A stretch of 64,000 nt of DNA from Prado023 sp963714995 (GTDB lineage Bacteria; Actinomycetota; Actinomycetes; S36-B12; CAIYMF01), in assembly GCA_963714995.1 (NCBI GenBank), contig CAVQQP010000002.1:1-64000 (forward strand), given 5' to 3'. Positions within the stretch are counted from its first letter, which is position 1. Each line of letters opens with the position of its first letter. Shown here piece after piece: positions 40,058 to 48,082 of this stretch. A program made the position numbers and the translations under genes. The notes under the pieces are model-generated. The model saw nothing but the letters and a program-made list of their open reading frames with translations, was not told where the DNA came from and ran no database searches.

Positions 40058-40818
40058 CAGCTCGGCAGTCCCCGATGGAGCACCTGGGTCACCTGGTGGC
40101 TGATCCGGCCAGGGCGAGTGCGGCGGAGATGGTGGAGGCGCTGCACGCGATGATCAACCACCCGGAGTTCCCATGCCTGGGGGCTCGATCGGTGTTCCGC
40201 CGCGACCGGGCGGCAGTCGGCATCTACCAGGAACTCGGCAGCACGGGCAGCGCGGCTCAGCTTCTTGAGGACCTGAGGCGGTTCGCCGACCAGGTGGACA
40301 TGGACGAGGGCCTGGCCTCCTTCGTCGCCCTGTTCCGCGGCCCGCCCATCCACAGCGAACAGCGGTTCGAGGAACTGCTGTGGGCGCAGTTGCGCGCGGT
40401 GCACGCCCACGACCCGAGGCCCTGGGCCCCCGACGTGTCTGCGGACCCCGAGGACCCGCACTTCGCGTTCAGCGCGGCGGGCACCGCCTACTTCGTCGTC
40501 GGGCTGCACCCAATGGCGTCCCGTGAGGCCCGCCGTGCTGCGGTGCCCACGCTGGTGTTCAACCTGCACGAGCAGTTCGAGCAGTTGCGTGCCTCAGGTG
40601 CCTTCCCGCGGATGCGTGACCGGATCCGGGCCCGCGACGAGGCGCTGCAGGGCCAGATCAACCCAATGGTCAGTGACCACGGCCAGTCCTCCGAGGCCCG
40701 GCAGTACTCGGGCCGGAAGGTCGACGCCGACTGGCACGCGCCCTTCGAGGCGCAACCGCAGGGGGATGCCAGGAAGCCGCAGACGGCTGCCTGCGCCGTC
40801 CCGCCAGGCGCGCGGTGA
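40054..40818 (+). CDS. YqcI/YcgG family (GntA/DcsA-like) heme-dependent N-hydroxylase candidate
   Basis: The protein has 254 residues from the GTG at 40054; an internal ATG at 40075 is an alternative start. HPEFPCLGARSVFRR is the family's FPC-x-x-A-R signature. Also conserved are GLASFVALFRGP, FEELLWAQLRAVHA, AGTAYFVVGLHPMASREARR and VFNLHEQFEQLR. Members such as DcsA and GntA hydroxylate the guanidine nitrogen of arginine or related amino acids using heme. The product here is unknown. Overlap with the DUF1989 gene (GTGA) suggests the two act together. Confidence 0.8.
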   Translation: MTARQSPMEHLGHLVADPARASAAEMVEALHAMINHPEFPCLGARSVFRRDRAAVGIYQELGSTGSAAQLLEDLRRFADQVDMDEGLASFVALFRGPPIHSEQRFEELLWAQLRAVHAHDPRPWAPDVSADPEDPHFAFSAAGTAYFVVGLHPMASREARRAAVPTLVFNLHEQFEQLRASGAFPRMRDRIRARDEALQGQINPMVSDHGQSSEARQYSGRKVDADWHAPFEAQPQGDARKPQTAACAVPPGAR

Positions 40819-41411
40819 ACCGCCTCGAACCTCAGACCGGCACCGGTTTCCGACTGCGGGCCGGAGACCTGCTGACGGTGCTGGACCCCACCGGTGGGCA
40901 GGTCAGCGACTTCTACGCCCTATCGGCCGTGGACCACGGGGAGTGGCTGTCCTCCGGTCGCAGCATCGACTACGCCAACACGATCCACTTCAGCACCGGT
41001 GCCGTGCTCTACAGCAACCGGAGTCGACCACTGGCCACCATCGTGGCCGACACCTGTGGGCGCCACGACTTCCTGCTGACCCCCTGCAGCCAACAGACCT
41101 TCGACCTGTTGTACCCGGAGTTCCGCGGCGCCCCGCATCCCAGCTGCCTGGCGAACCTGTGCTCGGGCCTCGAGCAGTTCGGGGTCACCGCAGATCAGAT
41201 CTCCACCACGTTCAACATCTTCATGAACGTGTGGACCGGGCCCACGGGCGCGCTGCACATCGACCCACCCACCTCGGCCCCCGGGGATCGCCTGGTCCTG
41301 CGGGCCGAGATGGATCTGCACGTCGGCCTGACCGCGTGCTCGGCGGAGAAGTCCAACGGCGGGGTATGCAAGCCGATTGACTTCGAGGTAACCCGCGGCT
41401 CGGGTGTCTGA
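40815..41411 (+). CDS. DUF1989 (urea carboxylase-associated) family protein
   Basis: The protein has 198 residues. GTGFRLRAGDLLTVLDPTGGQVSDF, DTCGRHDFLLTPCS, NLCSGLEQFG and FNIFMNVW form the DUF1989 barrel. The C terminus AEMDLHVGLTACSAEKSNGGVCKP is also conserved, and its cysteines may bind metal. The family sits in urea-carboxylase and guanidine-related operons. Here it is translationally coupled to a YcgG-type N-hydroxylase, which suggests a step on an N-hydroxyguanidine or related compound. This is inference. Confidence 0.8.
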   Translation: MNRLEPQTGTGFRLRAGDLLTVLDPTGGQVSDFYALSAVDHGEWLSSGRSIDYANTIHFSTGAVLYSNRSRPLATIVADTCGRHDFLLTPCSQQTFDLLYPEFRGAPHPSCLANLCSGLEQFGVTADQISTTFNIFMNVWTGPTGALHIDPPTSAPGDRLVLRAEMDLHVGLTACSAEKSNGGVCKPIDFEVTRGSGV

Positions 41412-41430
41412 CTGTGTCGCGGCGGGGTAG
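41404..41430 (+). promoter_or_regulatory. SigB/SigF-type promoter of the hemerythrin gene
   Basis: GTGTCT, 15 bases, GGGTAG. The leader holds a short hairpin ACAGCGG/CCGCTGT (about 41439-41457). The element and leader recur at 61031 before a broken copy of the gene. Confidence 0.6.
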
Positions 41431-41481
41431 GTGCGCGAACAGCGGATGCCCCGCTGTCCCACGCACACCAAGGAGAACCTG

Positions 41482-41982
41482 ATGACCACCGACGCCATCG
41501 TCCTGCTCAAGGAGGATCACACCGAGATCCGCCGGCTGTTCCGCGAGTTCGAAGCCACCGGGGAGAACGCCACCAAGACCAAGCAGGTGGTGATGGATCG
41601 GATCCTGACCCTGCTGACCGTGCACACCTACCTGGAGAACGAGGTCATGTATCCGGGGGTGCGCGACCTGCTGCCCGAACTGGAGGACCACATCCTGGAG
41701 TCCTACGAGGAGCATCACGTGGCCGACATGCTGTGCCTGGAGCTGGCCGCGATGAGCCCCGACGACGAGCGGTACACCCCGAAGGCGATGGTCCTGATCG
41801 AGAACGTGCGTCACCACATGGACGAGGAGGAGCAGGAATGGTTCCCCAAGGTCCGGGCAGGGTTGGGCCGCTCCCGGCTGCAGGACATGGGCGACCGCAT
41901 GCTGCAACTCCGACCGAAGGCACCGACCCGCCCGACGCAGCCCAGCGCCTTGAAGAAGGCCGTCGACGCCCTGATCGACTGA
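41482..41982 (+). CDS. hemerythrin HHE-domain protein
   Basis: The protein has 166 residues; AAGGAGA precedes the ATG. Iron ligands are in place: LLKEDHTEIRRLFREFE, HTYLENEVMYP, EEHHVADMLCLEL and VRHHMDEEEQEWFP. This is the standard HHExxE/HxxxE set of a di-iron four-helix bundle. Bacterial stand-alone hemerythrins bind oxygen or react with peroxide and nitric oxide. The C-terminal extension is basic and Pro-rich. Confidence 0.92.
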   Translation: MTTDAIVLLKEDHTEIRRLFREFEATGENATKTKQVVMDRILTLLTVHTYLENEVMYPGVRDLLPELEDHILESYEEHHVADMLCLELAAMSPDDERYTPKAMVLIENVRHHMDEEEQEWFPKVRAGLGRSRLQDMGDRMLQLRPKAPTRPTQPSALKKAVDALID

Positions 41983-42011
41983 CGGGGCCATCACCAGCCA
42001 CAGGACCCTGC

Positions 42012-43289
42012 CTACACGGGCTCGGGGGTCCTCCGGCCCAGGCGCCGGTCGATCCGGTGCAGGATCGGCGCTGCCGTCGACCCGTGGACCAGGACCGAGA
42101 CGAGGACGGTGAACGAGACCGTTGACCACAGCAGCCCGGGGTCCGGGAACTGGGCACCTCCGGTGGCGAAGGCAAGGTAGTAGAACGAGCCGATCCCGCG
42201 CACACCGAAGAAGGCGATGCTGCGCCGGTCCTGGACCGGGACCGGGGACCGGTACATGGCCACCGTCCCGACCAGTGGCCGGATGATCAGGACCGCGGCC
42301 AACCCCAGCAGCGCGCCGGACCAGGTCAGATCAGACAGCAGCCCTGAGCCCAATGAGTACCCGAAGACCAGGAGCAGCCCCATCGTCAGCAGCCTCTCCA
42401 CCAGGGCCACGAACTCGTGCATCGTGCGATGGAACTCATGCCCACGCTCCTGGGACCGCAACGCCAGCCCGGCGGCGAACACCGACAGGAACCCGTATCC
42501 CCCGATCAGCTCGGCCACCCCGTAGGCGAGGAACACCACCGCGAGGGACACCACCGCCTCCGCCGTCTCGGCGAAGCGCAGGACCCGCAACGGGGCCCGG
42601 AATGCCGCATGAGCGAACACGTAACCGACGGCGACCCCAGTGGCCACGCCCAGCACGACCTTGCCGACCAGCTCCCAGGCCACCCACCCGCCCAGCCACT
42701 GCGCGGCAGGCAGCGTCAGCAGGAGCATCGAGGCGTGGACGAAGGGGAAGGCAAGCCCATCGTTCGCCCCCGCCTCCGAGCTGAGGGCGAAGCGCAGCTC
42801 ATCCTCGCTGTCCGGATCATCGGTCGGCTCCCCCACGCGCACATCAGCGGCGAGCACAGGATCGGTCGGGGCCAGCACGGCCGCCAGGAGCAGCGCCACG
42901 CCCGGGGCCAGTCCGGCGAGCCCCCACGCGGCGAGGCCCAGCACGGCGATGAACAGTGGCATCGCGATGAGCAGGAGACGCCAGGTGCTCGACCAGCCTG
43001 CCACGGTGAACGGTCGGTCCAGGGCGAGGCCGACACCCAGCAGCGCCACGATCACGCACACCTCAGTCACATGCTCGACCAGTGCCGGGTGGTCCTGGGG
43101 ATGGAAGGGCCGGGCGCCGGGCAGGAACGAGGACAGGAACCCGGCCCCGACGAACACCATGGCGGGGGTCAGGGCACGGCCCAGCAGCCGGGGCAGGATG
43201 GCCGTCAGCAGCAGCGCCACTCCGCCAATGACATAGGCAACTGCGACGACGACTCCGCCGAGCGACTCATCGGTCACGGTCGGGCGCAC
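42012..43289 (-). CDS. CPA1-type cation:proton antiporter
   Basis: The protein has 425 residues and about 12 membrane helices. AAVLAPTDPVLAADV and SSEAGANDGLAFPFV hold the exchanger residues, including the ND pair typical of electroneutral CPA1 transporters. GVRGIGSFYYLAFA is the conserved C-terminal block. The start is GTG at 43289. It follows two small genes (43547 and 43329) on the minus strand and should be in their operon. The role is pH and cation homeostasis. Confidence 0.9.
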   Translation of the reverse strand: MRPTVTDESLGGVVVAVAYVIGGVALLLTAILPRLLGRALTPAMVFVGAGFLSSFLPGARPFHPQDHPALVEHVTEVCVIVALLGVGLALDRPFTVAGWSSTWRLLLIAMPLFIAVLGLAAWGLAGLAPGVALLLAAVLAPTDPVLAADVRVGEPTDDPDSEDELRFALSSEAGANDGLAFPFVHASMLLLTLPAAQWLGGWVAWELVGKVVLGVATGVAVGYVFAHAAFRAPLRVLRFAETAEAVVSLAVVFLAYGVAELIGGYGFLSVFAAGLALRSQERGHEFHRTMHEFVALVERLLTMGLLLVFGYSLGSGLLSDLTWSGALLGLAAVLIIRPLVGTVAMYRSPVPVQDRRSIAFFGVRGIGSFYYLAFATGGAQFPDPGLLWSTVSFTVLVSVLVHGSTAAPILHRIDRRLGRRTPEPV

Positions 43290-43328
43290 CCGGTGGGGCG
43301 TCGCGGGCCGAGGTCCGCCAACCCGTGC

Positions 43329-43550
43329 TCACCGACCCGCTGCGGCGGGAGCATCCCCACCGGTGACCCGGGAGGTCCTGGAGGTGTCCGGCGGGTCGGG
43401 TGGGATCGGTGGGACGGGCAGCGGTGCGATCGGGGGGTCGGTCGTGGGGTCCGGCCCGGGCAGGGGGCCGAGCGGCGGGGGCACGTCCCGTGGGTCCGGT
43501 CCCGGGAGGGTCGGGGTGTTCTCTCCCGGCGGGATGGGGATGGTCATCAT
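43329..43550 (-). CDS. small proline-rich protein
   Basis: The protein has 73 residues, about one third proline, with PPLGPLPGPDP and PLPVPPIPPDPPD stretches. The ATG overlaps the stop of the preceding gene by four bases (ATGA), which supports translation. No fold is predicted by eye. It could be a flexible extracytoplasmic or scaffold peptide, but no signal peptide is seen. Confidence 0.5.
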   Translation of the reverse strand: MMTIPIPPGENTPTLPGPDPRDVPPPLGPLPGPDPTTDPPIAPLPVPPIPPDPPDTSRTSRVTGGDAPAAAGR

Positions 43551-43819
43551 CCGTGTCCTCTCAGCAGGTCGATCAACTCGGGCTTGCGCATCCGCGAGTA
43601 GCCGGTGAGGCCAAGATCCTTGGCCCGTCCACGCAGCTCCGGAACCGTGCGGTCCTCGTAGTCAGGCGCCTTCCCCCCGCGACGACCGACCTCCGAGCGG
43701 CCCTCGTTGGCCGCCGCGTTGGAGATGCGCGCGGCCTTCTCCTTGGAAGCGCCCTGCTCCCGGAGGCGCTCGTACATCTCCGGGTCCTTGATGCTGGACC
43801 CGGTGCGCTGGCGTGGCAT
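43547..43819 (-). CDS. small Rho-N-like (SAP/LEM-type) domain protein
   Basis: The protein has 90 residues. The N-terminal half (KDPEMYERLREQGASKEKAARISNAAANEG) matches the DUF7218-type helix seen with KGG-like motifs. RRGGKAPDYED precedes a C-terminal Rho-N-like helix-extended-helix (TVPELRGRAKDLGLTGYSRMRKPELIDLL). Such domains bind nucleic acids. GAGGAGGT lies upstream, and a regional-type promoter follows further up. Confidence 0.75.
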   Translation of the reverse strand: MPRQRTGSSIKDPEMYERLREQGASKEKAARISNAAANEGRSEVGRRGGKAPDYEDRTVPELRGRAKDLGLTGYSRMRKPELIDLLRGHG

Positions 43820-43875
43820 CGGTACCTCCTCACTGGGGACAATCCGGGGGCAGAGGGATCGTCTCGGCTTATGAC

Positions 43876-43902
43876 CTACCCCGGATGCCGAGGTTGAGAC
43901 AC
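43876..43902 (-). promoter_or_regulatory. SigB/SigF-type promoter of the 43819 operon
   Basis: GTGTCT, 15 bases, GGGTAG on the minus strand. Confidence 0.6.
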
Positions 43903-43927
43903 GGTTGTCCTCCTTCTCCTCAGGCGG

Positions 43928-44437
43928 TCAGGGCGTGCTGTTGGTACCCGAGGCGGCGTCGTCGATACGCACGTCGTCGGATGCCGCGGTCGGGCGGTCC
44001 CGAGGCACGACGCTGATGCCGCCGGACACCTCCAGGACGGCCCACTGCACCTCCCCCAGGCTCCGCAGGCCGTGCTGTTCCCGGGCCGCGGTCACGACGT
44101 CGTTGACGGTCAGGTGGTAGTGGGCCAGCCGGTCGTCGAGGATGCGACCGTCGTCGACCAGCACCACAGGTTGGGACTCGGTGGTCCGGCGCAGCGCCGG
44201 GAACCGCCACGACAGGTAGTCGGCCATGCGCTCCAGCAGCAGCAGCGTGGCGATCACGAGTGCCGCGTTCGTCAGGGAGAAGTCCTCGCCCAGCAGCGCC
44301 TGTTGCGTCGCCTCTCCGATGATCAGCAAGAGGACGAGGTCGAAGGTCGTGATCTGCGCGAGCGAGCGCTTCCCGGTCAACCGGAACAGGAGCAGCAAGA
44401 GGAGGTAGACCCCCATGCTTCGGAGCACCGATTCCAT
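43928..44437 (-). CDS. DUF421 (YetF-type) membrane protein
   Basis: The protein has 169 residues. Three membrane helices are followed by the YetF domain. Family motifs are LFRLTGKRSLAQITTFDLVLLLIIGEATQQALLG and PVVLVDDGRILDDRLAHYHLTVNDV, with a C-terminal WAVLEVSGGISVVP. GAGAGGAGT precedes the ATG at 44437. In Bacillus, YetF-type proteins belong to stress and sporulation regulons with unknown activity. It is 47 bases past the 44485 gene and probably cotranscribed. Confidence 0.88.
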   Translation of the reverse strand: MESVLRSMGVYLLLLLLFRLTGKRSLAQITTFDLVLLLIIGEATQQALLGEDFSLTNAALVIATLLLLERMADYLSWRFPALRRTTESQPVVLVDDGRILDDRLAHYHLTVNDVVTAAREQHGLRSLGEVQWAVLEVSGGISVVPRDRPTAASDDVRIDDAASGTNSTP

Positions 44438-44484
44438 GAGAACTCCTCTCCGAGGCCCGGATGCGAGGCCCGGAGGCGACTGGC

Positions 44485-45015
44485 TCAGGGCAGGACGAGC
44501 TGGGTGAAGCGGATCTCCTCGCCGCCTGACCGGAGCAGGCCCTGCGTCGGGCCGAGGGCCCGCATCCGGAACGACAGGACGACGCGCACGGGTCCGCCAC
44601 CCCGCACGGGGATCGCCAGGTCCACGCCCTCGGGGGTCGCGGTCTCCTCGGAGGGCTGAGGCAGGACCTGTCGCAGGTCTAGACCATCGAGCCACTCCCC
44701 GCCGAGCTGGAGGGTGACCGTTCCCGTCCCGGCCCCGCCGACGACCTCGACCACGACCTGGTCGTCTGCCTCCTGATGGGTGATCCGCTGGTAGTCCAGG
44801 GTCATGCGCCCCGATGGGCTGACAGCCCGTGCCGAGCTCAACGGGCCCGACCCCAGCGCTCCGAGCATCGCCGCCACCAGGGCCAGGCCCAGCAGCACCC
44901 ACCCGAGCGACTCCGCAGTCCACTCCCGTCCTGTGAAGGTGTCGACGGAGTCGACCTGCAGCGGGCCGCCGGCCGGTTGAGCGGGGGACGCCTCTGGTCG
45001 ATCGGATGTCGACAT
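44485..45015 (-). CDS. single-span membrane protein with extracytoplasmic beta domain, unknown
   Basis: The protein has 176 residues. A Pro-rich cytoplasmic head is followed by one helix (SLGWVLLGLALVAAMLGALG, about 35-55) and then a beta-rich exported region. The start at 45015 is the first ATG after the CsbD terminator hairpin; the longer reading frame would pass through that hairpin. It precedes the DUF421 gene and may work with it at the membrane. I do not recognise the family. Confidence 0.6.
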   Translation of the reverse strand: MSTSDRPEASPAQPAGGPLQVDSVDTFTGREWTAESLGWVLLGLALVAAMLGALGSGPLSSARAVSPSGRMTLDYQRITHQEADDQVVVEVVGGAGTGTVTLQLGGEWLDGLDLRQVLPQPSEETATPEGVDLAIPVRGGGPVRVVLSFRMRALGPTQGLLRSGGEEIRFTQLVLP

Positions 45016-45039
45016 GGGATCAACGGCTGACGTGCCGCG

Positions 45040-45078
45040 GTGGATGCGGACGGGCAGGTCGGGCCCGTCCGCATCCAC
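45040..45078 (-). terminator. hairpin terminator or attenuator after the CsbD gene
   Basis: Exact 16-base arms (45040-45055, 45063-45078) surround a 7-base loop, 24 bases past the CsbD stop. No separate promoter is seen for the next two genes, so read-through past this hairpin may set their level. Confidence 0.75.
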
Positions 45079-45102
45079 GTGCGATCGCTACGTGAAGGCG
45101 TC

Positions 45103-45273
45103 CTACTTGAAGGCGTCCTTGACGTTCTCCCCGGCCTTGCGGAGATCGGCCTCTGCCTGGTCGCGCTTGCCCTCGGCCTCCAGCCGCTCGTTGTCGGTCA
45201 CCTTGCCGACGCCCTCCTTGACCTTGCCGGTCACGTCCTTGGCGGCGTTGCTCATCTTGTCGTCGGTTCCCAT
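45103..45273 (-). CDS. CsbD-like stress protein
   Basis: The protein has 56 residues. NAAKDVTGKVKEGVGKVTDNERLEAEGKRDQAEADLRKAGENVKDAFK-type sequence (split: AKDVTGKVKEGVGKVT, then ERLEAEGKRDQAE) is the CsbD domain. GGAGAGACG precedes the ATG. CsbD genes are classical members of the SigB general stress regulon in Bacillus, and a near-perfect copy of the regional promoter lies about 85 bases upstream. The protein's activity is unknown. Confidence 0.92.
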   Translation of the reverse strand: MGTDDKMSNAAKDVTGKVKEGVGKVTDNERLEAEGKRDQAEADLRKAGENVKDAFK

Positions 45274-45356
45274 GCGTCTCTCCTTCGATCTCGTTGGGGA
45301 CTTGCTCGTGCACCACACCCATCTGGTGGGGAGTGGATCGCCCTGCGCAGACGTCC

Positions 45357-45382
45357 CTACCCGCGATGGGACTGGCGATACC
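45357..45382 (-). promoter_or_regulatory. SigB/SigF-type promoter of the CsbD gene
   Basis: GGTAT, 15 bases, GGGTAG on the minus strand. It stands before a gene family known to be SigB-dependent in Bacillus, which supports the assignment. Confidence 0.75.
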
Positions 45383-45411
45383 TACGGCCCGCGCCTGCGC
45401 TGAAGACCTGC

Positions 45412-46410
45412 TCACGCCCGCAGGAACTCCAGGACGGCCTCCTCCCACGCGAGGTGGTCCTCGTCCTCCCCCGCCTGATCCCGCTGCGCGACCGGCAGCT
45501 GCTCGCCGTTGAGGTAGGACTCGACCAGCACCGGGTGGACGTAGGACGTTCGCGCCACGGCCGGAGTGTTCCCGAGGTGCTCCGAGACGGCGCGCATCGC
45601 CTGGGCGACGTCTCGACCTCGCCCGCTCCTGCCGACTGCCTGCTCGGTCGTGGACAGCTCGGCCAGGGCACGCACGGCTGCCTGCCAGGTCCGGAAGTCC
45701 TTGGCTGTGGCATCGCATCCGGTGACCTCGCGGATGTACTGGTTCAGCTCCGCGCTCCTGACGTCGACCCAGCTCCGACCCGAGCGCCACGCGAGCAGCT
45801 CGGGCCCTCCCGAGCGCCTGGCGAGCAGCACATGCACGGACTCCGCGAGCGGCGCATCGACCAGTGTCATGGCGTGGGGCCTGCCACCCTTGCCCGGGAA
45901 GCGCAGTCGCACCGTGCCCTTGCGGGTCGAGACATGCTCGCGTCGGAGCGTGGCGATCCCGACCGTGCCGTGCGCGTCCGCGTAGGCCTCACCGCCGATG
46001 CGCGCCCCGGTGGTGTCCAGGAGCCTGAACCCGGTTGCCAGGGCGCGCTCCCTGGGCATCCCCGTCAAGGCGAGGTGCTCTGCCACAGTCAGCCGCGCGG
46101 CGGGCAGGGATGCGCCGAACTCCAGGACGCGCGCGAACTTCATCTGGTCGCGCCAACGACGCCACTGGGGGTGGTACAGGTACTGCCGGCGGCCGGCCGA
46201 GTCCGTGCCCACAGCCTGGAGGTGACCGTTGGGCCAGGGGCAGATCGAGACGTCGACCCAGGCCGGAGGGATCGCCAGGCTCCGGCAGCGCTGCGCCGCC
46301 TCGGCCGGCAGCCGTTGCCCGTGCGAGTCGAGGAAGGTGAAGCCACGCCCACGCCGGCGCCGGGTCCAGCCGGGCCCGTTGGGCTCGGACCTGCGAAGGC
46401 GTTGGGTCAC
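45412..46410 (-). CDS. DNA topoisomerase IB (poxvirus type)
   Basis: The protein has 332 residues. RGFTFLDSHGQRL and IPPAWVDVSICPWPNGHLQAVGTDSAGRRQY mark the N-terminal domain. The catalytic part has GTVGIATLRREHV, VRLRFPGKGG, KDFRTWQAAVRAL and the active Tyr in NTPAVARTSYVHP. It relaxes supercoils through a 3'-phosphotyrosine and needs no ATP. The GTG start lies 15 bases from the Rieske-FAD gene stop, so the two are probably cotranscribed. Stand-alone bacterial TopIB genes often sit in stress islands. Confidence 0.9.
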   Translation of the reverse strand: MTQRLRRSEPNGPGWTRRRRGRGFTFLDSHGQRLPAEAAQRCRSLAIPPAWVDVSICPWPNGHLQAVGTDSAGRRQYLYHPQWRRWRDQMKFARVLEFGASLPAARLTVAEHLALTGMPRERALATGFRLLDTTGARIGGEAYADAHGTVGIATLRREHVSTRKGTVRLRFPGKGGRPHAMTLVDAPLAESVHVLLARRSGGPELLAWRSGRSWVDVRSAELNQYIREVTGCDATAKDFRTWQAAVRALAELSTTEQAVGRSGRGRDVAQAMRAVSEHLGNTPAVARTSYVHPVLVESYLNGEQLPVAQRDQAGEDEDHLAWEEAVLEFLRA

Positions 46411-46425
46411 CTAGCGGCCCCGCAC

Positions 46426-47985
46426 CTACTGGTCCGGCGCCGAGCTCGGGGCGGTGTCCCCGCCGTCGGTGACCGGGGACAGCGGTGCGGTGGCGGGGGC
46501 GTGCAGGACGCGCCCGTCGCAGTCGAACCGGGACCCGTGGCAGGGGCAGTCCCACGAGCTCTCGGCAGCGTTCCAGGCGACTGTGCAGCCCAGGTGGGTG
46601 CAGGTCGCGGACACGGCGTGCAACGCTCCCTCCCGATCCCGGTAGGCCGCCGTCTTCTGCCCGTCCATCATGATGATTGCCGCGTCCCCGGGTTGGAGGT
46701 CGGCTGCCGCCACCGACGAGCCGCCCATGGCCCGGTCCTTCAGCCATGTCTTGGCGACGTCCAGGTTGTGGCTGATGAACTCCCTTCCGGGCAGTTCCCG
46801 CTCCGCACGGCGTGCGTCGAACACGTCCACCCAGTCATTGGCGCGCCCGAGGACCAGGTCCCGCATCATCAGCGCCGCCGCCGTGCCGTTCGTGACTCCC
46901 CAGCCACCGAACCCGGTGGCCGTCAGGACCCGCTTCGCCCGCGGCGCCATGAAGCCGACGAACGGCATGTGGTCGAGGCTCTGGGTCTCCTGCGCCGACC
47001 AGTGGTAGCGGACGTCCGTGACGCCGAACCGCTCTCCGGCCCACGCGGCCAGCCTGCTCCAGCGCTCCTCGGTGTCGTCGGCGCGACCCACCTCGTGCCC
47101 TTCGCCCACAACCACCAGCAGCTGCTCACCGTGGTGGCCAACGGTACGGGTCGAGCGAGTGGGCGTCCCCACATTGATGGTCATCCCGGCCACGGTCCCC
47201 GGCGCCAGGACGCCTGCGATCGCATAGGAACGATGTGCCTTCGTACGGGTGAACTGCCCACCCCGATCAAGGATGGGGTACTGGGTCGCGATGATGACGT
47301 GCCCGGCTTTCAGGGGGCCCTCAGTGGTCTCCACGGCGCACCCGTCGGCGTGCTCGTCCACATCGAGCACACGGGTCCCCTCGACGAGCACCCCACCAGC
47401 GCGCAGGAACGCCTCGGTCAGACCGCTCAGGTACCGTCCCGGATGGAACTGCGCCTGGTCGGAGAACCGCAGGGCGCCGACCACGGCGAACGGCACCGGG
47501 GCGCTGTCCGTCCAAGTCGCGAGGCCCAGACGCTCAGCCACCTCCGCCTCCGCCTCGAGGGCCGGGAGATCCCCGGGCTGCTCCGCGTAGATGACGTGCG
47601 GCACCCCTGTCTCCAGGTCGCACTCGATGCCCAGGCCGTGGACCATCTGCAGGACCGAGGCGAGTCCCGACTGGTTGGCCTGCGCATACACCTCCGCCGC
47701 CCGCTCCCCGCGAGCATCGCGGATGCGGGACAGCGATGTTCCATGCCCGACCGTGACCTTCACGGTGGAGTGCGTCGTCACGGCGTTCTGCCCGACCCTC
47801 GCGGCCTCGATCACCGCGACCCGCAGGCCGTCCTGCTGCAGCAGCAGCGCCGCGGTCATCCCGGTGATGCCAGCACCGGCCACGACCACATCGGCTCGCA
47901 CATCTGCCAGGTGGGTCGCGGTGGCCAGCTGCACCTCCGGGACGTCACGCCACAGGGAGAGGTGCCGTCCGAATCCCGTCTCCAT
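46426..47985 (-). CDS. FAD-dependent oxidoreductase with C-terminal Rieske [2Fe-2S] domain
   Basis: The protein has 519 residues. The DAO-type FAD domain begins VVVAGAGITGMTAALLLQQDGL and ends with TATGFGGWGVTNGTAAALMM. The Rieske domain (about 425-505) has CTHLGCTVAWN and CPCHGSRFDCDG, giving the two Cys and two His ligands. This fusion matches the family often annotated as gamma-glutamylputrescine oxidoreductase-like or as IolX-type dehydrogenases; the substrate is uncertain. GAGGAGG precedes the ATG at 47985. It lies downstream of the CBS gene past a hairpin. Confidence 0.88.
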   Translation of the reverse strand: METGFGRHLSLWRDVPEVQLATATHLADVRADVVVAGAGITGMTAALLLQQDGLRVAVIEAARVGQNAVTTHSTVKVTVGHGTSLSRIRDARGERAAEVYAQANQSGLASVLQMVHGLGIECDLETGVPHVIYAEQPGDLPALEAEAEVAERLGLATWTDSAPVPFAVVGALRFSDQAQFHPGRYLSGLTEAFLRAGGVLVEGTRVLDVDEHADGCAVETTEGPLKAGHVIIATQYPILDRGGQFTRTKAHRSYAIAGVLAPGTVAGMTINVGTPTRSTRTVGHHGEQLLVVVGEGHEVGRADDTEERWSRLAAWAGERFGVTDVRYHWSAQETQSLDHMPFVGFMAPRAKRVLTATGFGGWGVTNGTAAALMMRDLVLGRANDWVDVFDARRAERELPGREFISHNLDVAKTWLKDRAMGGSSVAAADLQPGDAAIIMMDGQKTAAYRDREGALHAVSATCTHLGCTVAWNAAESSWDCPCHGSRFDCDGRVLHAPATAPLSPVTDGGDTAPSSAPDQ

Positions 47986-48018
47986 GAGTCCTCCTCCAAT
48001 CACGTGTGTGGAACGACG

Positions 48019-48073
48019 GACCGACCTCGCATGCCGGCCGGGTGCGGACTCCCGCCGCCATGCGAGGTCGGTC
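48019..48073 (-). terminator. hairpin terminator of the CBS-domain gene
   Basis: Exact 15-base arms (48019-48033, 48059-48073) enclose a 25-base loop, ten bases after the CBS stop. No promoter is visible between it and the Rieske-FAD gene, so partial read-through is likely. Confidence 0.65.
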
Positions 48074-48082
48074 ACCCAACCC

